64,000 nucleotides of DNA from Meandrina meandrites (taxonomy: Eukaryota; Cnidaria; Anthozoa; Scleractinia; Meandrinidae), in assembly GCA_963693305.1 (NCBI GenBank), contig OY855906.1, positions 14,419,102 to 14,483,101 on the forward strand. The letters are read 5' to 3'. Shown in pieces: positions 54,984 to 64,000 of this stretch (positions are counted from its first letter, which is position 1; the number at the start of each line of letters is the position of its first letter). Under the pieces are notes generated by a model, which had not been told where the DNA came from, ran no database searches, and worked only from the letters and a program-made list of their open reading frames with translations. The position numbers and the translations under genes are program-made.

Positions 54984-55094
54984 AGGCTAGAATACGCTAG
55001 AATATTTATGCTTTTGCGCAGTGGGCCAGTACTCGCAAAGGAATTATTAAGGAATTATGTGGTATATACAAGGTCTTCCTGCTCCTAAACGAAT

Positions 55095-55210
55095 GTGGTG
55101 ACCCCCTTTTTTATTTCAAAATTTAAGTTCCCCTAAGGTAATCAATCAGTAGGCAAAGTTTGGTTGAAAATCTATGTTCAGTTCTATTTCGGGGAAATGA
55201 CCTTAAGTAG
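55095..55210 (+). repeat. Inverted copy of the lectin-gene 2 upstream region
   Basis: GTTCAGTTCTATTTC and GAAATGACCTTAA here are the reverse complement of 47180-47220, and TTTTATTTCAAAATTTAAG matches 47268-47290. The lectin coding exons do not follow, so this is a promoter-side remnant in the opposite orientation. Confidence 0.6.
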
Positions 55211-55755
55211 TTTAGACGGGATATCTGTGGCTAATTGACACGAAGAACTTTTAATGCATTGCTTTTTTTGCGTGCAGATTGTGACGAAACAATTTAAAAT
55301 AATTCAGAACTATACACGTAGATAGCATTTGTTCGGACTCGTAGAGCCTAAGGAACACTAAAAAGAAATATCACGGCGAGGTCGCTCTGGCACACAGCTA
55401 GCGCTGAGAGATTCACAGGCATATGCCGCATTCTATCTTCGATGTCTCTTCAACCCAGGGCTGTGGAAAAATACAGACATGGTCCTTTTCTCTTATTTCC
55501 GGCAGAACCAATTAGAAGTACAGGAATAAAGCACTCGTTAAATATAAACAGAAGCGTCGCTTTCCAATAATCACGTAAATGCTTAAAAACCCAAAAGAGT
55601 TTTTGTGATACACAACTGTGATATTTAATTATGTTATCGATCACCTACAGGGCTTTATACCCATTAATATCACTAATCACAACTATAACAAAATTCTCGA
55701 ATCTGATTGGTTCTTAGCACGCCCTATTTTTTACCAAATTGGAGCGTGCGCGGCT

Positions 55756-55815
55756 AAAGTGTCCAATAACAAAGTGTCCAATAACAAGGTGTCCAATAAC
55801 AAGGTGTCCAATAAC
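55756..55815. repeat. 15-bp minisatellite, four units
   Basis: AA[AG]GTGTCCAATAAC is repeated exactly four times without a break. The unit is a multiple of three, so it stays open in frame (KVSNN), but no gene is supported around it. Confidence 0.85.
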
Positions 55816-57191
55816 AAAGTTCGCGTGCTGCACATGCGCGCGCTCTTTATTTGGTTTCTTGTTGTGACTAAATACTCCTTGATATTCCTAAAACCTTCAG
55901 CTTCAAGAATGGCTTTTTTGCCTCAGTGATGATAAGTCCTTAGTAGGCTTCGCTTTATCTAAATTTTTTCTCGAATTTTGTTATTGCGTTCGACGAAGGA
56001 GAACGCACCCTAATCGAGAAATACTCACATTTTTATGGACTATACTAGTAGTAATCAGCGATTAGGGGAGTGCGTTCGACCTAAGATGGAGAGTCAGGTA
56101 GTAGCAAAGAAGCAAGGTTGTTGGCAAACTATGCAATTTAATATGCCTCAAATGGAGCGATGAGGATGAGCGAGAGAGGAATTTCATCACACAACATTTT
56201 GGAGGAAAGATTGCGTGACGAGCCAAAAGAACATCTCTCTGCAAAATAAACTGGAATTTGTCGCATCAAGAAATGGGTTGTGTTCTTTTCGAAGGGGTTC
56301 AATAAACTGTGAAAAAATTGTGACACTGTAGCAGTTCTTGATATGCTAAAGCAGAATTTTTCTTTGCTTGCAAGCTATGTTATCGTAAATTGGGTGTTAC
56401 ACTGTTACACAAGAAGCCATTCAACCGGACGGAAACATGATCTGTCATCATAGCAGTGATTGTTTACCAAAGGTCAAAAAGAACCTCAAATAATGAATGG
56501 CAAGGCAAATTCTCATTGATGTCAGAATATTGTAAAACAACGTGAATAGAAGTCGCTCCTAGCACTTCATGTGACATTCACAAAGCAGAAACGTACAAAG
56601 TCATAAATGAATGGGCAATTTGCATTCATTTTTACACTAACATTCATATGGAATAGAAATGAATTATCATGTACACGACAAATAATTATTTATTTCACTT
56701 TAGTTGTTTAATATCTTTTGGCACTACACAGAGCACTACACAACTTCTAAAACTCCACAGACTTCTACAAATACTTTCACTTCAATTTGAAAATGGATCG
56801 AGGCACAGCACATTAACTTTTCGTTCATAGTCAATACACTCATAATATTCAATAATGATTTCCTCATCAAAATGCCTAAACATTCTGCGAATAACTATAG
56901 AATACAAATTCAAAGAAGCGATAAAACAATTTTGATCCTTATTCTACTCACTCGTTTTACATGAAATGCTAACGATTTGAAATTTTAGCTAGTTTTGTGA
57001 ATCGTTTTGCATGCAAACACGCTGGTTTACCTTGCCTATAAAACAACGAATCGAGTTATTCGATTTCCACTCCTTTTACGACGTTCGGTGGCTGATTAAA
57101 ACTCTTCTACCTTGGATGAAAACCCTCCAAACAGCAGCGATAACAGACCATAACACAGGACAATTCTGTCGAGAGAAATCACTCCAAACAG

Positions 57192-57411
57192 CAAAACAGA
57201 AGCACATGGCATGGAGATGACGTCATTCGCCCCTGAAAAATTTTCTGGGGGGGCCAAATTGACAACGTCGTATAGTCCATAAAAGCAAGAGTTTTTCTCG
57301 ATTAGGGTGCGTTCTCCTTCGTCGAACGCAACAACGTTGTCAATTTGGCCCCCCCAGAAAATTTTTCAGGGGCGAATGACGTCATCTCCATGCCATGTGC
57401 TTCTGTTTTGC
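57192..57411. repeat. Inner perfect inverted repeat
   Basis: 77-bp arms (GCAAAACAGAAGCACATGGC inward to CCAAATTGACAACG) face each other around a 65-bp spacer. The GGGGGGG/CCCCCCC runs lie within the arms. The left-arm edge is exactly where the large foldback's left arm stops. Confidence 0.7.
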
Positions 57412-58099
57412 TATTCGCACTGCATAAATTATCAACATTGCATATAAGTACCACAGATTAATCATTATGAATAAATTGACATTGTTCAAGTGCAACGGCG
57501 AAAGGAATATACCAAGTGCAATAAGTAATGAGCTAGTTGTTTGTAGAATGTCTTTGGGAGTCTGTTGTGGGTATTCATTCCCCTTGAGGATGTTATGGCT
57601 GGTACAACCTTACCCACCCACCCACCCATAATGTACAGCTTGCGCTGTGACTCTTGTCGTATCGCCGAATTTTATCCCCGATCTAATCCACACTTAATGC
57701 GATGCGATAATTGTTACAGTGCAGAATAGTATACTGTTTGGAGTGATTTCTCTCGACAAAATTGTCCTGTGTTATGGTCTGTTATCGCTGCTGTTTGGAG
57801 GGTTTTCATCCAAGGTAGAAGAGTTTTAATCAGCCACCGAACGTCGTAAAAGGAGTGGAAATCGAGTAACTCGATTCGTTGTTTTATAGGCAAGGTAAAC
57901 CAGCGTGTTTGCATGCAAAACGATTCACAAAACTAGCTAAAATTGCAAATCGTTAGCATTTCATGTAAAACGAGTGAGTAGAATAAGGATCAAAATTGTT
58001 TTATCGCTTCTTTGAATTTGTATTCTATAGTTATTCGCAGAATGTTTAGGCATTTTGATGAGGAAATCATTATTGAATATTATGAGTGTATTGACTATG

Positions 58100-58553
58100 T
58101 CCGGGGGGGGGGGGGTACTCACATATATGGGCTATATAGGTATGTGCCGCGGGATAGGGTATGGTTTTTGAGGTTCTCGGTTCTTAAATAGGGTATCACT
58201 TTCGTTCCTTTTGGCATTGTGTTCCCGGTGTGATCCTTAGATAGGGTAGCTAAATTCTATCAGCTCAAATAAACGCCCAGCTAAACGAAAAAAAATTGTC
58301 TGTTAAAACTGAACTATCCGTCATTAAGTATTAACAAAGCGATTTTGAAAGATTTGAGCTTTGCCGTGCGCGGTTAGCCGTTATTTGAGTCGTCACGCAA
58401 TGCTTCTCCTCCCCTTGAATAGGGTGTCGTTTTTCAGGTTTGGGCCTTAGAATGGGTATCAATTTTCGTTTTCTTTATCCTTAGATAGGGTCAGGGTTTG
58501 AGAACGTTCGCGGCACACCCCTATCCGAAATTTAGGGAAGTACCCCCCCCGGG
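58100..58553. mobile_element. hAT-like MITE, 454 bp, 8-bp target duplication
   Basis: Terminal G/C runs (CCGGGGGGG..GTACT and AGTACCCCCCCCGGG) form inverted repeats, continued by GTGCCGCG/CGCGGCAC further in. TGACTATG occurs at 58092-58099 and 58554-58561. The mirror arm has the site unoccupied (CATAGTCA once, about 56825). The internal ATAGGGTATC-like repeats are non-coding. Eight-base duplications fit hAT. Confidence 0.8.
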
Positions 58554-59366
58554 TGACTATGAACGAAAAGTTGATGTGCTGTGCCTCGATCTATTTTCAA
58601 ATTGAAGTGAAAGTATTTGTAGAAGTCTGTGGAGTTTTAGAAGTTGTGTAGTGCCAAAAGATATTAAACAACTAAAGTGAAATAAATAATTATTTGTCGT
58701 GTACATGATAATTCATTTCTATTCCATATGAATTTTAGTGTAAAAGAAATGAATGCAAATTGCCCATTCATTTATGACTTTGTACGTTTCTGCTTTGTGA
58801 ATGTCACATGAAGTGCTAGGAGCGACTTATATTCCCGTTGTTTTACAATATTCTGACATCAATGAGAATTTGCCGTTCCATTCATTATTTGAGGTTCTTT
58901 TTGACCTTTGGTAAACAATCACTGCTAAGATGACAGATCATGTTTCCGTCCGGTTGAATGGCTTCTTCTGTAACACCCAATTTACGATAACATAGCTTGC
59001 AAGCAAAGAAAAATTCTGCTTTTAATTAATATATCAAGAACTGCTACAGTGTCACAATTTTTTCACAGTTTATTGAACCCCTTCGAAAACAACACAACCC
59101 ATTTCTTGATGCGACAAATTCCAGTTTATTTTGCAGAGATGTTCTTTTGGCTCGTCACGCAATCTTTCCTCCAAAATGTTGTGTGATGAGATTCCTCTCT
59201 CACTCATCCTCATCGCTCCATTTGAGGCATATTAATTAAATGGCATAGTTTGCCAACAACTTTTCTCCTTTGCTACTACCTGACTCTCCATCTTAGGTCG
59301 AACGCACTCTCCTAATCGCTGATTACTACTAGTACTTATCATTAATTGGTAACAGGACTTTGTGTC

Positions 59367-59471
59367 GTCCAATTCTGTCTGTAATCATACTCGTGATTAA
59401 ACAAATCGGACTCCCGCTACGCGGTCGTCCGATTTTGTTAATCACTCGTATGATTACAGACCGAATTGGAC
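59367..59471. repeat. 105-bp hairpin
   Basis: Arms GTCCAATTC..GTCTGTAATCATAC and complement around CCCGCTACGCGG. This is a compact palindromic MITE or a transcribed hairpin; TSD not defined. Confidence 0.6.
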
Positions 59472-60922
59472 TCCACTCAGTCCTATTACCATTACATATA
59501 CAGTGTACGCATACAAATTGTCAACGAATCTCCCGCAAGTAAACGCAGCAACTTCACAGAATAATGTGAAAAGATGGATCTAAACTATTTTTCGAATAAC
59601 GATTTCTCGTATTCTGTATTACGGTAGCGTAGAATTCATTTCTTCTTTTGTTTTCGCTATCGGGAAATCGAAGCCTTGAGGTTGTCATGCAACGGTTTAT
59701 TATCATAAAACACGCTTTCAAGTTCCGATCAAACTTAATTTTTAATTAAAATGAATTAAACTTACTTTTGAAAATTTCTCTTAGCTCAGGTTTACGTTGA
59801 TTAAAAACCATTATAAATTTCGCAACAAATAGTTGATACTCAGTTTTCTAAACTTCAACGGATGTTTTAAATGAGCGCTTCTAAACTGATATATTTTGTA
59901 CAGTGCTTTAAATCATCACCAGGTAACAAACTAACGATTTTGAAAGACTTACATTTCAATTTACACACTGTTTGCATATTTACAACAGTTTTTTTTAGCT
60001 CGGTCATCGGTGGCATCAGTGAAAATTTTAAAACTTGTCTAATACCTACAGAAAGCAATTCACGTCGATCTTTTTTCGCAAGTGGTATTTTCGATCATTT
60101 TTTTTCAAAACTGGTATTTTACATTAATAATTATATTTGATCGCAAACAAACTGTTTAACGTGAATGCATGAAAAGTTTAAATTACACATATAATTCATG
60201 AGGAGTCAATAACTTCGAAATCACATAAAATATTTTGTGTTTTTTATATTTGTATATAGTGAGCAACGTATCGTTAGTTGAAAAAAAAATGTTGGTAAAA
60301 TAAAACTATACAAGTGTTTTTTCATGAGCAACATACGAGGAGGCTCTCATTTCTTTTGTGGGACTCCCTGCTTTTACACTAGTGCTTTCGTGTTTCTCCC
60401 TTGTTTTACTCTGTTGGAAAAAGGCAACGCTACTGCGGGTTATCTCGTCACCTTTTTAGCATACTGTTTAATGATGTTGATGAGGAATATATTGCCAACA
60501 GATTCAGCGAGGACCTTCAATTTAGCTCGAACTAACAGAGAATGAATCCTTGTTCACGAAGGGAAATAGAGCTGTCGCACAATGTTCACTTAATATGAAG
60601 CGATAACCCAACAGGAACCTAGAAAGTTTACTGCTTTCGCTTGAAAATCTGAAAACAGGTCGGCTTTCAAATGATTGATAAAAAAGGATGGAGAGTTCTT
60701 CCCTGGTTACTACAAATGATCTTGACAATGTTTATCTCGCGAAAATGGTCAGTTTTAAAAATGAGGATTTAATGAAAATTAAAGATGTTGAACAAGTGAT
60801 ACTCCGGTGAAATCTTGAAACGCTCTCAATAAATTAAAGCGTTTCTCTGTGTTATCTTATACTTACTTTTCAGCTGAACAAGTCTATCAGTTTCTTGGTT
60901 CTTTGACGAATTCCCGTCTCTC

Positions 60923-61237
60923 TTGAAAGAGGCGATTCAGGTGTTCGCGAGGCTTGTAAAACAAGTAATTACTCAAGCAACAACGTCTGCTTCTAAATTA
61001 CTCTCACCAGGCATCTGTTCATGTAATAAACATGCATGCATGACTAAATGGGGTTGCCAATGGAGATATTACTTTTCTTCCTTACTCTATCTTGCACTCA
61101 CTCAATGTAGACTGTTCAGTGCACTTCTCTTACACGAAAGCATTCAAATGACTCTTAGATTCAAACGGTCTTTCAAGGACTTAACTGAACTTTCAACTGG
61201 CTTTTTGGTTCTGCATATTCACATGTGTGGTACATAA
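60923..61237 (+). CDS. Unknown 104-codon ORF, block B copy
   Basis: Paralogue of 36210-36524, the same length and without stops. About 20 residue changes, many of them radical (EKQVLAHRK to VKQVITQAT), so there is little sign of purifying selection. No domain recognised. Confidence 0.22.
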   Translation: MKEAIQVFARLVKQVITQATTSASKLLSPGICSCNKHACMTKWGCQWRYYFSSLLYLALTQCRLFSALLLHESIQMTLRFKRSFKDLTELSTGFLVLHIHMCGT

Positions 61238-61447
61238 TAAATGTAGATATACATTTAAATAGCTAGTAGGTGTTTTCAGTATTCCTTGAAACTGATCAAC
61301 TGCACGCCCTCTATTTTTAAATAGTAAGCGTTTATTTGAATCAAAGTATATATGGGTTATTTCTTCGTCACCTCATCCACACAATTACAATAGTTTCCTT
61401 GGTTTGTTCCGCTCAGTGTTCCCTGAAATTGGTCTTGCTAACCACGG

Positions 61448-61521
61448 GTTCCCGTAGCTCAGTGGATAGAGCGCACGCCCGCGGTGTTTGGGAAGCCATG
61501 GGTTCGATTCCCGTTGGGGAC
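61448..61521 (+). tRNA. tRNA-like gene, anticodon loop CCGCGGT
   Basis: Acceptor GTTCCCG/TGGGGAC (one G-T wobble at each side), D arm GCTC..GAGC, and T arm ATGGG-TTCGATT-CCCGT are all good. The anticodon stem is weak (CACGC against GTTTG), position 33 is C and the formal anticodon is GCG (Arg). A T run follows at 61526-61531. As with the 8964-10237 copies, a sound B box and body with a poor anticodon arm suggest a tRNA-derived SINE or tRNA-like RNA. Confidence 0.45.
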
Positions 61522-61694
61522 TCAGATTTTTTCTTTGTCCCACGCTCGCGGTACGTTGAATATCTCACCTTTCACGATTCCTTGTTATTATAATTACCTT
61601 TTGAAACCAATCAACCGTGATTTTCTGTTTCATTTAAAAGCACATTGAGGGATTCCTTGTTCCTTCATCCGCACAATTAAAATTGTCCTTCACA

Positions 61695-61960
61695 TAACAA
61701 GTCTATCAATTTTATAAGGCCGTTTAAGTGTACACGAGGATCGAAAGCAACAAATTTTTCTGGCAGCAAAGTTGGCTAATTTTAAAGTTTTTTTTAACAC
61801 TCTCACCAGGGTTCTTTTAAGAAATGATGAACATGAATGCATGACTAAATGGATTTGCTAATGGAGATGTCACTTTTCTCTCTTAAACTATCTTGCCATC
61901 ACGCAATGTACAATATATGTACTTTTCTTGCACGAAAGCTTTTAGGAATTGATCTGTATT
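61695..61960 (+). repeat. Third, diverged copy of the 36170-36500 segment
   Basis: Shares AACAAGTCTATCA, CTCTCACCAGG, GAATGCATGACTAAATGG and TGCACGAAAGC in order with 36165-36440 and 60885-61150. The 104-codon frame is destroyed here. Short ATTCCTTG..CATCC[GA]CACA motifs around 61350, 61650 and 62165 suggest additional local duplication. Confidence 0.5.
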
Positions 61961-61961
61961 T

Positions 61962-63229
61962 TCCATTTGGTTTTTGGATCTCTATTGTTTCAGCGTGTGT
62001 CAAGTGAGGGGGAAAAATATTGCCTGCGCTATTTCCACTGAATCAATTTTGAAGCTTTTTTTCCGCGGGCGAAATAGATCTATTGTCTCCGTTTTCCTAT
62101 GCGTTTGCATGGCTGGCGAGGAACGGTCAAGTTTTTGTCCTCTGTTTTTAAATAAAATTATCGAGGGATTTCTTTTTTCGATCATCCACACATTGACAAT
62201 TAAAATGGCTTCTTTTGTACCTTGAGCAATAAATCCCTTTGTTCCATTGTTCCCCGATCTGGAATCATCATTTTACAATATAAAAATTAAATCACGTGCC
62301 ATAGCCATAGCAAAACGGTGTCTTTATTATTTAGTAATTTCTGGCAGATGCAAAAGAGAACAATAAAAGCACAGACGAGTTATAGTCAGTTTTGTAAGAC
62401 TTTTCACATTATATTACGCATATTATGTTACGCAAGTTTGAGTGGAGTGTGCCGGCAGTTCAGGCTGTTAGACTCTAGCCCTGTTTATGGCGAAATATTC
62501 GCACTTCCCTCTATTCCCAGCCCTGTTTCTGACATAAATTATCTTTCCCAAAACCAAGTGCCGTCGCACTAGCCGTGTATTTTTCAATAACTGTGTTATA
62601 ATTATGCTCGGCAACTTTCAAACCAAGTTTTTAAAAAGGGGACCCTTTTAAAAGCAACCTTTTTGTTCTGCATCCAGTAGCCATCTTTTGAGTAAGAGCA
62701 GTATCGGCGAACACCACGCAGTTAACGCTAGAATTCGCGCTTTCTTGATCAGCCTTAGTTTTCTTTACGACTAATATATTTTCACCTGTTCGCTAGCTAA
62801 AATTTACCTTGTAAGCTTTTTAACCCTCGACTGACTTAACCGTGATGGCTATCTTCCGTGAATTGTTGATTGTTAGCATGCGTGCAGCCGTCGCCTAAAA
62901 AGACACCGTTTTGCCGACGTTCCTTTTCCGCGCAAAGAAACAGGAGACGGCTGCAAGCAGGCTCAGGGCATTGTGGATCTTTTTTTTTAATTAATTGTCC
63001 ACTGATCAACTTCTGATGCTCGAACGCACCTTTTTTGATAATTTGCTTAACAGAAAAACGGCAAAGGCAGGTTCCCCGGGCCGATAGATGAGGTCGCCTT
63101 CTCCACCCCACCCCAGACAGTTGAAATTTGCAAGAGTAAAATCCATGTACTATACACGAAGCATGTATCGTTTGTGGCGGCAAGCATTGGCGAGGTTGAT
63201 CAAATTGAGTTGGACGCGATCGATTTAAA
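61962..63229. other. Stretch without a supportable gene
   Basis: No coding region or RNA is recognised. The last 400 bp before the putative exon at 63230 are less AT-rich, as would suit a promoter, but I see no TATA box. Confidence 0.35.
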
Positions 63230-63259
63230 ATGCCACCGAAAAAGAATAAAGAAACACAG
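63230..63259 (+). CDS. Possible first coding exon, MPPKKNKETQ
   Basis: An ATG preceded by TTAAA opens a 10-codon frame rich in lysine and ends in CAG before GTATAG, an acceptable donor. Short basic MPPKK starts are common in nuclear and ribosome-linked proteins. No second exon is recognised up to 64000, so the gene would continue outside. Weak, but the codon use and donor agree. Confidence 0.28.
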
Positions 63260-64000
63260 GTATAGTGATGGTGTGAAGTGAAGCACAGTAGTAATTAGTT
63301 TTTGCAGCTGTCTTTATGCTTATCGAACTTAGATTTAAAGATCGCTGTTAGAAAACTTGTACATGATTGACAAGTGTGTTTATTTGACCCATTCGGTGTC
63401 ACCCGCGTGTGTTTCAATAAGCTTGTTGTGTGCTAATGTAGTTACCAGGTCGGTACGGGGATTTAGCTTTTGAAGAATAACATCAAGATTTTTTGATTTA
63501 GCAATCAATGATGAGGCCAAACATGTTGCTGTGGACTACTGTTGTGGTTCCAAAATGTTTGGCTTGGTAACCGCTCTTCCCTTTTGTACTTGATGCACTA
63601 TAAGATTACTCTTACGATTCAGTGGCAAAATCTTGCAGTCAACTATAGAACATGTATTGAGATTCTTGTCCAACTTTTTGTCTAAATTCTCTATCATGAA
63701 CCCTAGATAGTATAAACTGAAACTTATGTACCAGCAGCCTACATTTGTATACAAAGACTTCTCTCTAACTCTTGGGCCTGGATAGTCACTGTTAGTAGAG
63801 AGTGCAAGCTTATGAGGTCACTGCAGCATGCTAAAATATTGCATCCTTCTTTTGGGTAGAAACAGTGATTGTAATCATTGCTGGCAATCAGATTATCTAT
63901 CAAAACCGTCTGAAAAACTCTGTACCATTACTGTCTCATCTTATAGCTAAATTAAGGTATACAGAATGGGCAATTCCAGAAAATATCCGTACAGTACGAC
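63260..64000. other. Stretch without a supportable gene
   Basis: AT-rich sequence to the window end; possibly the first intron of the gene proposed at 63230. A minus-strand frame at 63536-63754 has no support. Confidence 0.3.

Larger units (their letters stand above)
56044..59333. mobile_element. Large foldback element, arms about 1.14 kb
   Basis: The left arm 56044-57191 (ACTAGTAGTAATCAGCG to ACTCCAAACAG) is mirrored by 57734-59333; the right arm is longer by one 454-bp MITE plus its 8-bp duplication. The central 540 bp hold another perfect inverted repeat (57192-57411). A segment at 55978-56043 is also repeated in reverse at 57269-57333. No transposase is seen. Block A lacks the whole element, so it entered after the duplication or was lost from A. 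Confidence 0.7.
45420..61270. repeat. Segmental duplication, block B (expanded)
   Basis: Holds the same order as block A but is three times longer. It contains about 7.8 kb between the lectin promoter and the 33730-like part (47260-55085, mostly the 1.7-kb tandem array), and about 3.8 kb (55675 to about 59490, foldback and hairpin) inside what is ATTAACATCATATATATG in block A. Confidence 0.7.

Noticed and set aside
57011..57914. Mirrored 66-69-codon ORFs as genes
   Set aside because: Explained by the inverted arms of the foldback element.

Overview
This window looks like nuclear DNA of a cnidarian, most likely a stony coral. The reasons are: an intron-containing, transposon-choked AT-rich genome; a large extracellular beta-helix plus multi-helix membrane protein of the kind that is expanded in anthozoans; a pair of small secreted fibrinogen-domain lectin genes; and coral-typical repeat families (tRNA-like units, Penelope-like retroelements with hammerhead-like ribozymes, Tx1/L1-type LINEs, TTAA-target foldbacks). 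The species assignment is inference; the rest is read from the sequence. Only three protein genes are well supported: the beta-helix/membrane protein (23282-27735, +) and two fibrinogen-domain genes (32131-33241, - and 46059-47136, -).

Region by region. 1-5930: sparse DNA with two short terminal-inverted-repeat elements and the 3' end of a Ty3/gypsy retrotransposon with one LTR. 5931-23156: one transposon nest. A TTAA-target foldback (5935-23152) was hit by an APE-type LINE (6224-16889, 11-bp target duplication) and, separately, by a nearly complete Tx1/L1-like LINE (16957 to about 22450, -). The first LINE was itself hit by a 6.3-kb palindromic DNA element (6276-12543, 6-bp duplication) and by a Penelope-like element (14069-15923, 5-bp duplication). 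The palindromic element carries mirrored copies of a spliced gene fragment on its arms and six tRNA-like genes in 249-bp repeats at its centre. The nest ends 126 bp before the splice acceptor of the beta-helix/membrane gene, so it probably lies inside that gene's 5' intron.

23282-28260: the beta-helix/membrane gene and its poly(A) signals. 28261-31850: a tRNA-derived SINE, a hammerhead-like motif, a decayed retroelement ORF and a LINE tail fragment. 31560-36540 (block A) and 45420-61270 (block B) are two copies of one segmental duplication, each with a fibrinogen-domain gene. Block B has been stretched by a 1.7-kb tandem array (48330-54830) that hosts a Mutator-like palindrome and a Penelope fragment, and by a 3.3-kb foldback (56044-59333) that hosts a hAT-like MITE. 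Between the blocks, 37870-42757 is a second Tx1/L1-like LINE, split by a TTAA foldback that itself contains another LINE, and by a 419-bp insert. 61270-64000 has a tRNA-like gene, a third copy of a duplicated segment and perhaps a first coding exon at 63230.

How it works together: the host genes are secreted or cell-surface proteins of types often linked to recognition of microbes or ligands. The rest is mobile DNA. Because the window contains paralogous copies, several insertions can be compared with their own unoccupied site, which gives their boundaries and order of arrival without any outside reference.
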